Part shown: piece by piece, positions 1-8,706 of the stretch
Layout: each line of letters starts with the position of its first letter
Numbering within the stretch: the stretch's first letter is position 1
The notes under the pieces: model-generated
What the model saw: the letters and a program-made list of their open reading frames with translations, nothing else
Databases searched by the model: none
Told to the model about the DNA's origin: nothing
Made by a program: the position numbers and the translations under genes
NCBI RefSeq assembly: GCF_029761915.1
Contig: NZ_CP121695.1
Coordinates: forward strand, 9,081,501 to 9,145,500
DNA from: Bradyrhizobium sp. CB1650
GTDB lineage: Bacteria > Pseudomonadota > Alphaproteobacteria > Rhizobiales > Xanthobacteraceae
Direction of reading: 5' to 3'
DNA: 64,000 nt

Positions 1-407
1 GCATCGCCGATTACGACGTGTTCTACTTCGATCCCGACACCTCGTGGGAGGCCGAGGATGCGGTGATCCGCACATTGCATGCGCGGCTTGTGCATCTCGA
101 CGTCAAGATCGAGGCCCGCAACCAGGCGCGCGTCCATCTGTGGTACCCCGGCAAGCACGGCCTGCCCTATCCGCCGCTGGCCCGCTCCACCGACGGCATC
201 GACCGCTTCCTGACGCAGAACACGCAGGTGGGAGTGAGACGCATCGGCGCGGATTTCGATGTCTATGCGCCGCACGGCTTCGACGACATCGCAAACCTCA
301 TCGCACGGCCCAATCCGGGCCCGAATTTTTCCCCCGCGAATTACGCCGTGAAGGCCGCGCGCTGGAAGGCGCTATGGCCGGAGCTCACGGTGATTGCGGT
401 CGAGTGA
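1..407 (+). CDS. Nucleotidyltransferase-like protein (PF06042 type), 5' truncated by the window
   Basis: The frame is open from base 3 and ends at TGA 405-407, so only the C-terminal about 134 residues are present and the true start lies outside. The segment IADYDVFYFD followed by TSWEAEDAVI is typical of the nucleotidyltransferase-like family PF06042, where an acidic D-x-Y-F-D-P stretch precedes a helix and a conserved V-K/R-N-Q-A-R-V-H-x-WYP block; here that block is EARNQARVHLWYPGK. These proteins have a polymerase-beta-like fold but mostly no assigned substrate. A GTG at 18 is an internal codon rather than a likely start. The next gene is convergent, on the other strand. Confidence 0.8.
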   Translation, partial: IADYDVFYFDPDTSWEAEDAVIRTLHARLVHLDVKIEARNQARVHLWYPGKHGLPYPPLARSTDGIDRFLTQNTQVGVRRIGADFDVYAPHGFDDIANLIARPNPGPNFSPANYAVKAARWKALWPELTVIAVE

Positions 408-466
408 GATGCCGCCCCAACGTCATGGCCGGGCTTGACGACCGAGTGTTTGGCGCGAGCTGATCG

Positions 467-1030
467 CTACCTCACCACGCCCGACGTGAACCCCGCTTTC
501 CGGCGCGGCGGCTTGATTTCCTTCTTCAGGAAGCAGCGCGCCTCACGGCCGGTGTAGCCGGGGCGCGCATAGGTAAAGGCGCGGCACTTGTTGTCGGCGG
601 TGCAGGCCGCCTTGCAGGCCTCCACGCCTTCGCCGGCCTTTAGTTCGGAACTGCGCAAATCGCCGCCGGGGCGGTCGATCGACGTCTCCACGCCCTCGAT
701 GCGCGGCTCGATCACGCCGGCGCCGCGCACGCCGGAGATGCAGCAGTTTCCCGGCACGCGGGGCGGCACTGTGTTCTTGAGCCAGCATACCGCCGAACTG
801 CCTTCGACATCGGGATAGCTGAAGCTCCAGGACCGGCAACGGCGGTCGCGCTCGCACAGCATCGCACAATCCTCCGGATCGCCCGTGGTGACCGGCGTGT
901 TGAAATAGTCGCCGCCGGGCCGGTCGAACGCCGTCTGGGCACGCGCCGGCACGCACGCGAGTGCGAGCACCAGCGCAACGCATGCCGCGACGCTTGCCAT
1001 GATGACCCCAGGCAGGCGGCCCTTCCCCAT
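467..1030 (-). CDS. Secreted PAN/Apple-domain protein with two repeats
   Basis: A 187-residue protein with an N-terminal signal peptide: a basic n-region, a hydrophobic stretch (ASVAACVALVLALACV) and an A-R-A-Q cleavage region. The mature part holds two similar Cys-rich modules, each opening with a F/I-D-R-P-G-G-D motif and carrying several cysteines with the R-C-R-x-(W/F)-(S/T)-(F/Y) signature of PAN/Apple domains. Such domains mediate protein or carbohydrate binding outside the cytoplasm, so a periplasmic or secreted binding role is inferred. I chose ATG at 1030; a longer frame extends to 1093 and a shorter ATG exists at 1000 with an equally good signal peptide. Its ligand is unknown. Confidence 0.72.
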   Translation of the reverse strand: MGKGRLPGVIMASVAACVALVLALACVPARAQTAFDRPGGDYFNTPVTTGDPEDCAMLCERDRRCRSWSFSYPDVEGSSAVCWLKNTVPPRVPGNCCISGVRGAGVIEPRIEGVETSIDRPGGDLRSSELKAGEGVEACKAACTADNKCRAFTYARPGYTGREARCFLKKEIKPPRRKAGFTSGVVR

Positions 1031-1141
1031 CCGAACAGCTTTCGAGTTATTGACGACGCTTGCGTTTTTCAGCCGGTCATTTGATCGCCGCAAACCTGTA
1101 TGGGCGATGAACGGCCCTGAGACCGGCTGTCGCCGGTCACG

Positions 1142-2512
1142 CTAGAAAGCGTAGTCCTCGTAGGCTGGTTCCACCGAGCCGTTCCAAGGGCCGTTGAACT
1201 TGTCCAGCATCTCCTCGGCCGGCGTCCGGCCGGCATCGATGATGCGATCGAGCGGCTCGAGATGGCGGGTCTCGTCCCGGCCGAGATGGTCGATCCGACC
1301 GCGCCGACGCAGACCCGCATGTGCCAGAACGAGGCATTCCTTGGCGATCTCGAAGAGATAGCGGTCCTTGATCCGCGCCTTGAAGCCGAAGCGCGGCACG
1401 TCGTCGCGCAGCGCCTGGCGCTCATGCGCGCTCCAGTGCTTCACGATCTCCCAGGCGCCATCGAGCGACACATCGTCGTAGAGCAGCCCGACCCAGAACG
1501 CCGGCAGTGCCGGCAGCCGGCCCCATGGGCCGCCGTCGGAGCCGCGCATCTCCAGATAGCGCTTCAGCCGCACCTCCGGGAAGATCGTCGAGAGATGGTT
1601 GGCCCAGTCGGACAGCGTCGGACGCTCGCCGGGCAGGTTGTTGTTGCGGCCATCGAAGAAGGCGCGGAACGAGGAGCCGGACACGTCGATGTATTCCTCC
1701 CCACGCTTGACGAAGTACATGGGCACGTCGAGCGCGTAATCGACATAGCGCTCGAAACCCATGCCGTCCTCGAAGGCGAACGGCAGCATGCCCGAGCGCG
1801 CATTGTCAGTGTCGCGCCAGATCTCGGAGCGGAAGGAGAGGAAACCGTTGGGCTTGCCTTCGGTGAAGGGCGAATTGGCGAACAGCGCGGTCGCAACCGG
1901 CTGGAGCGCCAGCGACACGCGCAGCTTCCTGACCATGTCGGCTTCCGAGGAGAAGTCGAGATTGGTCTGCACCGTGCAGGTCCGGTACATCATGTCGAGG
2001 CCGTATTTGCCGACCTTCGGCATGTAGTTGGTCATGATCTTGTAGCGGCCCTTGGGCATCACCGGGATGTCGGCACGCGACCAGGACGGCGTCATGCCGA
2101 GCCCGAGAAAGCCGATGCCCAGCGGCGCCGCGATCTCGCGCACCTGGGCCAGATGCGCCATCAGCTCGGCTTGCGTCTGATGCACGGTCTCGACCGGCGC
2201 GCCGGAGAGCTCGAACTGTCCGCCCGGCTCGAGCGAGATCGCGCCGCCGCCGGTGACGTCGTAGAGGCCGATGATGTTGCCCTTCTCCATGATCGGCTCC
2301 CAGCCGAGCAGGAGCTTCATGCCTTCGAGCAGCGCGCCGATGCCGCGCGCGCCCTCGTAGGGCACCGGCCGGTGCTCGTCGAGCGTAAACGGCGTCTTCT
2401 CGTGCTCGGTGCCGATGCGGAATTCGGACGGGGCCCTGCAGCCGGCCTCGAACCACGCGACGAGCTCGTCGCGCGATTGCAGCGGCGTCATATCGATCTG
2501 GTCTCGCGCCAT
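1142..2512 (-). CDS. gshA: Glutamate--cysteine ligase (plant/alphaproteobacterial type)
   Basis: A 456-residue cytoplasmic enzyme joining glutamate and cysteine with ATP, the first step of glutathione synthesis. The sequence begins MARDQIDMTP and soon carries the FRIGTEHEK motif of the GCS2-type family, followed by GGxISLEPGGQFELSGAP around residues 95-110 and the MYRTCTVQTNLDF segment, both hallmarks of the plant-like branch used by alphaproteobacteria. Length matches this branch and not the about 520-aa enterobacterial enzyme. It sits alone on the minus strand, 97 bases downstream of a marR-family gene that is divergent from a glutathione S-transferase, so glutathione making and use are adjacent. 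No clear Shine-Dalgarno is seen. Confidence 0.93.
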   Translation of the reverse strand: MARDQIDMTPLQSRDELVAWFEAGCRAPSEFRIGTEHEKTPFTLDEHRPVPYEGARGIGALLEGMKLLLGWEPIMEKGNIIGLYDVTGGGAISLEPGGQFELSGAPVETVHQTQAELMAHLAQVREIAAPLGIGFLGLGMTPSWSRADIPVMPKGRYKIMTNYMPKVGKYGLDMMYRTCTVQTNLDFSSEADMVRKLRVSLALQPVATALFANSPFTEGKPNGFLSFRSEIWRDTDNARSGMLPFAFEDGMGFERYVDYALDVPMYFVKRGEEYIDVSGSSFRAFFDGRNNNLPGERPTLSDWANHLSTIFPEVRLKRYLEMRGSDGGPWGRLPALPAFWVGLLYDDVSLDGAWEIVKHWSAHERQALRDDVPRFGFKARIKDRYLFEIAKECLVLAHAGLRRRGRIDHLGRDETRHLEPLDRIIDAGRTPAEEMLDKFNGPWNGSVEPAYEDYAF

Positions 2513-2609
2513 ATCAAACTCTAATCAAAAGCGCTTCGACCGAACGCGCGGGTGACAGGGATGGTCCGCGAACCCACCGGTTGCGCGGCCGTGTTGATTT
2601 GCCGCGCGA

Positions 2610-3110
2610 TCATCGCGACGGCGTGCTTTCGTGAACGGGCGGCAGTTTCATCTCGCCGCATGAGCAACCCAGGCGGTCGAGCAGGGCACTGAGCTTGACG
2701 GCGTCGGTATCGGACAGTTTCGAGCCGACATATTTCTCGATCGCGGCAGAGTATGCGCCCCACATCCGCTTCTGCAACTCGCGGCCCGCTTCGGTGATCT
2801 CCACGAATTGACCGCGCTTGTCGATCTTGCATTCGCGCCTGGAGGCGAGCCCCTCGTCGACCAGGCGGTCGATCAGCCGCGACGTGGAATATTGCGGGAT
2901 CAGCATCTGCCGCTCGAGCTCCACCGGCCGCAGCTCGCCGGACGGAGCGCGCGACAGTTCCAGCAGGGCGTCATACCAGGCCAATGGGGGAAAGCCGGCC
3001 TTTTTCAGGTCCTGCTCGACGCAGTCGAGCACACGGCTCTGCACCCGCATCAGGCGGATCCAGGCACCAGTTGCCTCGGTCGATGGTTTACGTTTCATGG
3101 TCCCGCTCAA
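2610..3110 (-). CDS. MarR-family transcriptional regulator
   Basis: A 166-residue winged-helix regulator. The core LAWYDALLELSRAPSGELRPVEL, then ISRLIDRL-like recognition helix (YSTSRLIDRLVDEGLA) and the wing residues KIDKRGQFVEITEAG match MarR proteins, which bind short palindromes as dimers and usually release DNA when a phenolic or electrophilic ligand binds. Two cysteines near the C-terminus (LGCSCGEM) could give redox sensing, but that is inference. It is divergent from a glutathione S-transferase gene 115 bases away, and the gap contains two identical palindromes described separately, so control of itself and of the transferase is likely. Confidence 0.88.
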   Translation of the reverse strand: MSGTMKRKPSTEATGAWIRLMRVQSRVLDCVEQDLKKAGFPPLAWYDALLELSRAPSGELRPVELERQMLIPQYSTSRLIDRLVDEGLASRRECKIDKRGQFVEITEAGRELQKRMWGAYSAAIEKYVGSKLSDTDAVKLSALLDRLGCSCGEMKLPPVHESTPSR

Positions 3111-3137
3111 ACTCGTCGCCCGTTCTTACCCCACTCG

Positions 3138-3149
3138 ATGCACCTGCAT
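3138..3149. promoter_or_regulatory. Putative MarR operator 1 (ATGCACCTGCAT)
   Basis: A palindromic ATGCA-CC-TGCAT lies 28 bases from the marR start codon. It is the exact reverse complement of the core of the second palindrome at 3166-3177, which is what a pair of sites for one dimeric regulator would look like. Assignment to the neighbouring MarR protein is inferred from position. Confidence 0.55.
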
Positions 3150-3162
3150 CAATCTTGACTAT

Positions 3163-3180
3163 TACATGCAGGTGCATGTA
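3163..3180. promoter_or_regulatory. Putative MarR operator 2 (TACATGCAGGTGCATGTA)
   Basis: Perfect 8-base arms TACATGCA and TGCATGTA surround GG. The site lies just after TTGACT (3155-3160), a reasonable -35 box for the rightward glutathione S-transferase gene, so a bound dimer would block that promoter. The start codon of the transferase is 45 bases further on. Confidence 0.6.
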
Positions 3181-3224
3181 GGCGTTCCTTTCGTCCCAAC
3201 CAAGCGTCAAGAGGAGGAAATTCC

Positions 3225-3839
3225 ATGAAACTGTATTACTCGCCCGGCGCCTGCTCACTCTCCCCCCACATCGCCCTTCTCGAGGCCGACTTGCCCTACG
3301 AGCTGGTCAAGGTCGATATCCGCGCCAAGAAGCTCGAAAATGGTGAGGATTATCTGAAGGTGAATCCGAAAGGCCAGGTCCCTGCGCTGGCCCTCGATAA
3401 CGGCGAGATCGTGACCGAAGGCCCGGTCATTGTCCAGATGATCGCGGACCAGGCGTCGGCCAAGGCACTGGCGCCAACCCGCGACAGTTCCGAACGCTAC
3501 AAACTGCTGGAGTGGCTGAACTTCCTCACCTCCGAGGTGCACAAGAGCTTCGGCCCGCTATTTGCGCCGGCGCTGAACGACGAGGCCAAGGCCTTCTTCA
3601 AGGACCGTGTCATGGGCAAGCTGAAATACGTCGACGGCCAGCTCGCCGGCCGCGACTATCTCATGGGCAAGCACTTCACGGTCGCCGACGGCTATCTCTT
3701 CACGATGCTGACCTGGGGCGACCGGATGAAGTTCGACCTCTCGGCGATGCCGAACCTCGCCGCCTATAAGGCCCGCGTCGCGGCCCGGCCGAAGGTGCAG
3801 GAAGCGCTGAAGAAGGAAGGGCTGGCGCAGGCCGCGTGA
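3225..3839 (+). CDS. gstA: Glutathione S-transferase (beta-class-like)
   Basis: A 204-residue cytoplasmic enzyme conjugating or transferring glutathione to electrophiles. The start MKLYYSPGACSLSPHIAL has the beta-class Cys (residue 10) and the thioredoxin-like fold, KVNPKGQVPAL contains the cis-proline (VPA) of the glutathione site, and the C-terminal helical domain ends with the FTVADGYLFTM motif common to GSTs. Length is normal for the family. AGGAGGAA at 3210-3217 is a strong ribosome site for ATG 3225. Divergent transcription from marR with twin operators suggests induction by an electrophilic or xenobiotic compound. Confidence 0.92.
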   Translation: MKLYYSPGACSLSPHIALLEADLPYELVKVDIRAKKLENGEDYLKVNPKGQVPALALDNGEIVTEGPVIVQMIADQASAKALAPTRDSSERYKLLEWLNFLTSEVHKSFGPLFAPALNDEAKAFFKDRVMGKLKYVDGQLAGRDYLMGKHFTVADGYLFTMLTWGDRMKFDLSAMPNLAAYKARVAARPKVQEALKKEGLAQAA

Positions 3840-3861
3840 GGCGCAGCTCGCCTCGAACGCC

Positions 3862-3888
3862 AAGGACCGGATCGCCGATCCGGTCCTT
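3862..3888 (+). terminator. Stem-loop after the glutathione S-transferase gene
   Basis: Twelve-base perfect arms AAGGACCGGATC and GATCCGGTCCTT flank a GCC loop, 22 bases after the stop codon. There is no strong T-run after it, so it may be a weak terminator or a 3' stabilising hairpin. Confidence 0.6.
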
Positions 3889-4068
3889 GCTGTCGGCAAG
3901 GCGCGCCTTGTTGCAGGGACACTCAGCGCGGGTCCGCGCAAGCCGGCGGCGCCAGATTATCGTATCTCCACTAAGACTTATGAACTACTGTCCGCCGAAC
4001 GTAAGTAATGCTGTCTTGCTCCTACCCGCCAAGCGGGCGAGCTTTGCGAGATTGGTTGAAAACTACTT

Positions 4069-4398
4069 GTGCTCTCATTGGGGTTGAACTTGACGATTGC
4101 CTTCGTCCTGATCGTTGCAAGTGCGTTGGTGGGTGCGGCGACCGGCTTGGTATTCAAGGTCTGGGTGCTGGTCGTGATCTCACCTTTGGTCGCAATCTTT
4201 TCTGCAATCGTTCTTCGGTCCTACGAGTTCGACCTCGTCGCGGGCGTGACCGTCACGGCCGCCTGTCTTGCCGTCTGTCAGCTCGCTTACCTCGCCGCGA
4301 CCTATCGGCTGCAGGCGCGGAACATTTCAGCTCACGATGAGATCGACGGCGAGCCAGGCGAGCAGCGCGAGCAGAAAATCCGCGACCAGCACAAGTAA
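4069..4398 (+). CDS. Small membrane protein, unknown function
   Basis: Up to 109 residues with a non-ATG start (GTG 4069; TTG codons follow at 4078 and 4084). Hydrophobic segments cover roughly residues 7-30 (LTIAFVLIVASALVGAATGLVF), 32-50 and 58-78, so three membrane helices are likely, followed by a polar tail (DEIDGEPGEQREQKIRDQ). I do not recognise a family. The last 72 bases overlap tail to tail with a second small membrane reading frame on the minus strand (4327-4542), so at least one of the two, or the exact 3' end, is uncertain. Confidence 0.5.
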   Translation: MLSLGLNLTIAFVLIVASALVGAATGLVFKVWVLVVISPLVAIFSAIVLRSYEFDLVAGVTVTAACLAVCQLAYLAATYRLQARNISAHDEIDGEPGEQREQKIRDQHK

Positions 4399-4542
4399 GG
4401 CCAGCGCGGCCCAGAACACCGGTCCCTTACGGCGCAAACGCGCACGCCCTTGTCGCAGCCCGAGGCGCGGCGAGGACGGAACGGCATATTTCGGGCGGAG
4501 CTCACGATCGATCGCAGTCTTCTGGAGCACCAGAGAGTTCAT
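4327..4542 (-). CDS. Possible small single-pass membrane protein
   Basis: A 71-residue frame starting at ATG 4542. The N-terminal half is polar and basic (LRQGRARLRRKGP), the C-terminal half is one strongly hydrophobic helix (FWAALALLVLVADFLLALLAWLAV) ending at DLIVS. The positive-inside pattern supports a real C-terminally anchored protein. It overlaps the plus-strand small membrane frame by 72 bases, antisense to that gene's polar tail. No convincing ribosome site is visible and the family is unknown. Confidence 0.4.
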   Translation of the reverse strand: MNSLVLQKTAIDRELRPKYAVPSSPRLGLRQGRARLRRKGPVFWAALALLVLVADFLLALLAWLAVDLIVS

Positions 4543-4882
4543 TGCGGAACACTTTCTTCGTTGATTTTCAACTTGCCGGCGGATCGGCAAGCGTCCCAGC
4601 AAGGTTGATCGGCAGATTCATCGTGCTGGTCAGGAGCAAGGAGTGCCACGGCTGAGCAATGGAACGACGCCGCTTCGACGCGCATATAAATGTGCGGGAC
4701 GCCACAACGTTCCCACCATGCATGCTTTTCTCGGCGAACTCTGTGACGGGTTCCACAAACCGAAAAAAGGCCGGACATGCGTTTGCGGCAATGAGCCGCG
4801 CGCATTCACGCCACGCGACGCTCCACTTCATATCTTCGTGTGCTGAGCACGATATCTTCGTGTGCTGAGCGCGCCCGCACGG
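4543..4882. other. Gene-free stretch with a 19-base direct repeat
   Basis: No credible gene is seen; the short frames here have no family features. ATATCTTCGTGTGCTGAGC occurs at 4830-4848 and again at 4852-4870, a 22-base-period tandem duplication. The region ends in the strong hairpin at 4883-4915. Confidence 0.55.
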
Positions 4883-4915
4883 AAAAAAGGCCGGATCAGT
4901 GATCCGGCCTTTTTT
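4883..4915. terminator. Bidirectional rho-independent terminator
   Basis: Fifteen-base perfect arms with A6 on one side and T6 on the other surround the 3-base loop AGT (4898-4900). It would stop transcripts from either strand and lies about 110 bases downstream of the minus-strand beta-oxidation gene that ends at 5028. Confidence 0.85.
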
Positions 4916-4927
4916 GTTTCACAATCT

Positions 4928-5023
4928 CGGATGGGTAGCCGGATGGAACGAAGCGCAATCCGGGATCTTCGCATACGGACGAGCGTGTCCCCGGATTTTG
5001 CTCCGCTCCATCCGCGCTTCTGT
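4928..5023. repeat. Palindromic repeat, 'GTAGCC-CGGAT' type
   Basis: The left arm has GTAGCCGGATG-GAACGAAGCGCAATCCGG and the right arm CCGGATTTTGCTCCGCTCCATCCG, so the element can fold on itself. Related sequence with GTAGCCCGGATG and GCGCAATCCGGG occurs at 62183-62219, and a version of the right arm at 62487-62530. Confidence 0.55.
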
Positions 5024-5027
5024 GCGC

Positions 5028-7238
5028 TTAGGCCGCCTTCTTCGGCGCGAAGCGGCCGTAGAAGGTTTCTCCCTTCGCGGCCATCTCCTCGAGCAGCTTC
5101 GGCGGGGTGAAGCGCGAGCCGTACTTGGCTTCGAGCTTATGGCAGAGCTCGACGAACTTCTTCGTACCCATGAAGTCGATGTAGGACAGCGTCCCGCCGG
5201 TGAACGGCGCAAAGCCGAAACCGAGGATCGAGCCGACATCCGCCTCGCGCGGATCGGTGATGACGTGATCCTCGACCGTACGCGCGGCTTCCACCGCCTG
5301 CACCACCAGGAAGCGCTGCTTCAACTCCTCGACATCGAGCGTATCGGGATCGAGCTGCTTGGGCTGTAGCGCCGCGAGACCCGGCCACAGGCTCTTCTGG
5401 CCCTTGCCCTTCTCCGGATAGTCGTAGAAGCCCTTGCTGTTCTTGCGGCCGAGCCGGCCCTGCTTCTCGACCAATTCGACCATCAGCTTCTTCTGGTCGG
5501 GGTTGATGGCGTTGGGGCCGAGATCGGCTTCGGTCGCCTTCATGATCTTGAGGCCGAGATCGAGCGCGACTTCGTCCGACAGCGAGAGCGGGCCGACCGG
5601 CATGCCGGCCATCTTCGCGCAGTTCTCGATCATCGCCGGCGGCACGCCTTCGAGGAACATCTCGTTGCCTTCGGCGACGTAGCGACCGACGCAACGGTTG
5701 GCGAAGAAGCCGCGGCTGTCGTTGACCACGATCGGCGTCTTGCCGATGGTGCGGACGTAATCGAGCGCGGTCGCGAGCGCGACGTCGCCGGTGTTCTTGC
5801 CGAGGATGATCTCGACCAGCATCATCTTCTCGACCGGCGAGAAGAAGTGGATGCCGACGAACTTGCCCTGATCCTTGAAGCTTTCGGCCAGCGAGGTGAT
5901 CGGCAGCGTCGAAGTGTTCGACGCGAAAATCACGTCCGGCTTCAAATACTGCTGCGCCTTGGCAAAAGTCTCCGCCTTGACCTTGCGGTCCTCGAACACG
6001 GCCTCGATGACGAGGTCGACGTCCCCGAGCGCGGCATAGTCGGCCGTCGCCGTGATGCGACCGAGCAGCGCCTCGGCATCAGCAGGCTTGGCACGGCCCT
6101 TCTTGATCTGATCCTCGATCACCTTCTGCGCATGCGCCTTGCCCCTGTCGGCACTCTCCTGGTCGCGATCGATCAGGACGACATCGAGGCCGGCGCGGGC
6201 CGAGACGTAGCCAACGCTCGCGCCCATGAAGCCGGCGCCGATCACGGCGATCTTCTTCACCTTGGTCGGCGGCACGTCCTTTGGCCGCCGCGCACCCTTG
6301 TTCAATTCCTGCATCGACAGGAACAGGCTGCGGATCATCGCGGCCGCTTCCTTCGAGCGCAGCACCGAGGTGAAGTAGCGCGACTCCACGCGCAGCGCGG
6401 CATCGATCGGCAACTGCAGCCCTTCATAGACGCAGCTCATGATCGCGCGCGCGGCCGGGTAGTTGTCGTAGGTCTCGCGGCGATAGATCGCGTTGCCGGC
6501 CGGGAACATCATCATGCCGGCCTTGGAGAACACCGGGCCGCCGGGCAGCTTGAAGCCCTTCTCGTCCCAGGGCGCGACCGCCTTGCCGCCGCCCTTGATC
6601 CAGTCCTTCGCCGCCTTGATGAGATCGGTGGCCGGCACGATGGCGTGAATCAGATTCAGCGCCTTGGCCTTCTCGATGGTGACCGGATCGCCCTTGAGCA
6701 GGATCGTCATCGCGTCCTGGGGCTGCACCAGGCGCGGCACGCGCTGGGTGCCGCCGGCGCCGGGGAATAGGCCAACCTTGACCTCGGGCAGGCCGAGCCG
6801 CGTCTTGGGATTGTCCGCGGCCACGCGATAATGGCAGCACAGCGTGATCTCGAAGCCGCCGCCGAGCGCGAGGCCGTTGATCGCGGCCGCCCACGGCTTG
6901 CCGGAGGTCTCGATCCCGCGCAGCACCTGCGAGAAGCGCCGGCTCTGCTCGAACAGCATCTGGTTCGCCGCGGTCTCGCCCTGCTCCTTGAAGACCTTTG
7001 CGTAGGCCTGGTTCATGCCCTCGAGCATCGACAGGTCGGCGCCGGCGCAGAACGCCTCCTTGGCCGAGGTGATGACGACGCCCTTCACCGCGGCGTCGGC
7101 CGTGGTCTCCTTGACGATCGCCTCGAGCTCGTTGGTCGAGGTCTCGTCGAGCACGTTCATCGAACGGCCGGGGATGTCCCAGGTGACGAGCGCAATACCG
7201 TCGGCGTCGGTCTCTACCTTGAAATTCTTGTAAGCCAT
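5028..7238 (-). CDS. fadJ: Bifunctional enoyl-CoA hydratase / 3-hydroxyacyl-CoA dehydrogenase
   Basis: A 736-residue fused beta-oxidation enzyme performing hydration of trans-2-enoyl-CoA and NAD-dependent oxidation of the 3-hydroxy product. Residues 1 to about 200 are a crotonase domain with the oxyanion segment [13 protein letters not shown]; a Rossmann motif [15 protein letters not shown] starts near residue 327; the dehydrogenase catalytic and C-terminal domains follow ([13 protein letters not shown], then [14 protein letters not shown]). ATG 7238 is chosen because GAGGAG precedes it; the frame continues upstream through a palindromic repeat, but that extension reads as repeat translation. 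It is the last gene of an acyl-CoA dehydrogenase - thiolase - hydratase/dehydrogenase series. It could equally be named fadB-like. Confidence 0.93.
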   Translation of the reverse strand: MAYKNFKVETDADGIALVTWDIPGRSMNVLDETSTNELEAIVKETTADAAVKGVVITSAKEAFCAGADLSMLEGMNQAYAKVFKEQGETAANQMLFEQSRRFSQVLRGIETSGKPWAAAINGLALGGGFEITLCCHYRVAADNPKTRLGLPEVKVGLFPGAGGTQRVPRLVQPQDAMTILLKGDPVTIEKAKALNLIHAIVPATDLIKAAKDWIKGGGKAVAPWDEKGFKLPGGPVFSKAGMMMFPAGNAIYRRETYDNYPAARAIMSCVYEGLQLPIDAALRVESRYFTSVLRSKEAAAMIRSLFLSMQELNKGARRPKDVPPTKVKKIAVIGAGFMGASVGYVSARAGLDVVLIDRDQESADRGKAHAQKVIEDQIKKGRAKPADAEALLGRITATADYAALGDVDLVIEAVFEDRKVKAETFAKAQQYLKPDVIFASNTSTLPITSLAESFKDQGKFVGIHFFSPVEKMMLVEIILGKNTGDVALATALDYVRTIGKTPIVVNDSRGFFANRCVGRYVAEGNEMFLEGVPPAMIENCAKMAGMPVGPLSLSDEVALDLGLKIMKATEADLGPNAINPDQKKLMVELVEKQGRLGRKNSKGFYDYPEKGKGQKSLWPGLAALQPKQLDPDTLDVEELKQRFLVVQAVEAARTVEDHVITDPREADVGSILGFGFAPFTGGTLSYIDFMGTKKFVELCHKLEAKYGSRFTPPKLLEEMAAKGETFYGRFAPKKAA

Positions 7239-7299
7239 GTGGTGCTCCTCGGTGCCGCAGCCGATCTCAGGCGCGGCGGTTGACTGTGATCTCATCTTA

Positions 7300-7433
7300 C
7301 CCTCTCCCCTTGTGGGAGAGGGTCCGAGCGAAGCGAGGGGGTGAGGGGTCTGCATCCGCGGAGACAGACCCCTCACCCGGCCCGAACCCACTCCGCGTGT
7401 TCGCGCCACCCTCTCCCACAAGGGGAGAGGGCA
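7300..7433. repeat. Palindromic intergenic repeat between thiolase and hydratase genes
   Basis: Opens with CCCTCTCCCCTTGTGGGAGAGGG and closes with its near mirror CCCTCTCCCACAAGGGGAGAGGG, with CCCTCACCC-type sub-arms between. It lies inside the operon and can form a large hairpin on the mRNA. It is the first of about nine related 'CTCTCCC-GC-AAG-GGGAGAG' elements in the window. Confidence 0.75.
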
Positions 7434-7438
7434 AGAAA

Positions 7439-8647
7439 TCAGACCCGCTCGATGATCGTCGCGGTGCCCATGCCGCCACCGATGCACAGCGTCACCAGCG
7501 CGGTAGACTTGTTGGTGCGCTCGAGCTCGTCGAGCACGGTGCCCAAAATCATCGCACCGGTGGCGCCGAGCGGATGGCCGAGCGCGATGGCACCGCCATT
7601 GACGTTGATCTTGGCGTTGTCGATGTCGAAGGCCTGGATGTAGCGCAGCACCACGGAGGCGAAGGCCTCGTTGAGCTCGAACAGGTCGATGTCCGACTTC
7701 TTCATGCCGGAACGCGCGAACAGCTTTTCGGTGACGTCGACCGGGCCGGTCAGCATCATCGCGGGCTCAGAGCCGATATTGGCGAAGGCGCGGATCTTTG
7801 CACGCGGCTTCATGCCGTATTTCGCGCCCGCCTCCTTGCTGCCGAGCAGGACGGCGCCGGCGCCGTCGACGATGCCCGACGAGTTGCCGGCGTGGTGCAC
7901 ATAGTTGACGCGCTCGATCTCCGGATGCGACTGCACCGCGACGCCATCGAAGCCGCCCATCTGCGCGACCATGGTGAAGGACGGCTGGAGCTGCGCCAGC
8001 GACTGCATCGTGGTCGAGGGACGCATATGCTCGTCCTTGGCGAGGATGGTGAGGCCGTTGATGTCCTTCACCGGCACCACGGAATTGCTGAAGCGGCCCT
8101 CGTCCCAGGCCTTGCCGGCGCGCTGTTGGCTCTGCACCGCATAGGCATCGACGTCGTCGCGCGAGAAGCCGTACTTGGTCGCGATCAGGTCGGCCGAGAT
8201 GCCCTGCGGCATGAAGTAGGCCGGCACCGCCATCGACGGATCCATCGGCCAGGCGCCGCCGGAAGCACCGATGCCGACACGGCTCATCGATTCGGCGCCG
8301 CCGCCGATCACCAGTTCGTGCTGACCACTCATGATCTGCGCGGCGGCGAAATTTACGGCGTCGAGGCCGGAGGCGCAGAAGCGGCTGATCTGCACGCCCG
8401 GCACGGCCTCGCCGAGGCCGGCTTTGAGCGCGGCGAAGCGTGCGATGTCGCTGCCGGCTTCGCCGACGGGATCGACCACGCCGAGCACGACGTCATCGAC
8501 GGAATCCTCCGGCAGGTTGTTGCGGTCCTTCAGCGCCTTCAGCGGCACGGTGGCGAGCGCGAGCGCCGTCACCTCGTGCAGCGCGCCGTCCGGCTTGCCG
8601 CGGCCGCGCGGGGTGCGAACGTGGTCGTAGATGAATGCCTCAGGCAT
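7439..8647 (-). CDS. fadA: Acetyl-CoA C-acyltransferase (thiolase)
   Basis: A 402-residue thiolase catalysing the final thiolytic cleavage of 3-ketoacyl-CoA in beta-oxidation. The nucleophilic Cys is in [10 protein letters not shown] near residue 92, the His is in [18 protein letters not shown], and the second Cys in TLCIGGGMG at the C-terminus. AGGAGGGCGTC before ATG 8647 supports the start, although the frame runs further upstream as noise. It lies between the acyl-CoA dehydrogenase gene (59-base gap) and the hydratase/dehydrogenase gene (200-base gap holding a palindromic repeat), so all three probably form one transcript. Biosynthetic acetoacetyl-CoA thiolase activity is possible, but context favours degradation. 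Confidence 0.93.
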   Translation of the reverse strand: MPEAFIYDHVRTPRGRGKPDGALHEVTALALATVPLKALKDRNNLPEDSVDDVVLGVVDPVGEAGSDIARFAALKAGLGEAVPGVQISRFCASGLDAVNFAAAQIMSGQHELVIGGGAESMSRVGIGASGGAWPMDPSMAVPAYFMPQGISADLIATKYGFSRDDVDAYAVQSQQRAGKAWDEGRFSNSVVPVKDINGLTILAKDEHMRPSTTMQSLAQLQPSFTMVAQMGGFDGVAVQSHPEIERVNYVHHAGNSSGIVDGAGAVLLGSKEAGAKYGMKPRAKIRAFANIGSEPAMMLTGPVDVTEKLFARSGMKKSDIDLFELNEAFASVVLRYIQAFDIDNAKINVNGGAIALGHPLGATGAMILGTVLDELERTNKSTALVTLCIGGGMGTATIIERV

Positions 8648-8706
8648 GACGCCCTCCTGATATGATATTCGAAAATCCGACGGTCGTTGGCAGCAGGCAG
8701 CGGAAG

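Noticed and set aside
1262..2524. A 420-residue plus-strand frame opposite gshA
   Set aside because: It is the antisense shadow of glutamate--cysteine ligase; no ribosome site and biased Arg/Ala composition.
4539..4868. Several 67-88-residue frames on both strands
   Set aside because: They overlap one another, have no ribosome sites or family features, and lie in a gap with a tandem repeat.
7239..7487. An 83-residue N-terminal extension of the hydratase/dehydrogenase
   Set aside because: The extension is a translation of the palindromic repeat at 7300-7433, while GAGGAG and the conserved MAYKNFKV start lie at 7238.
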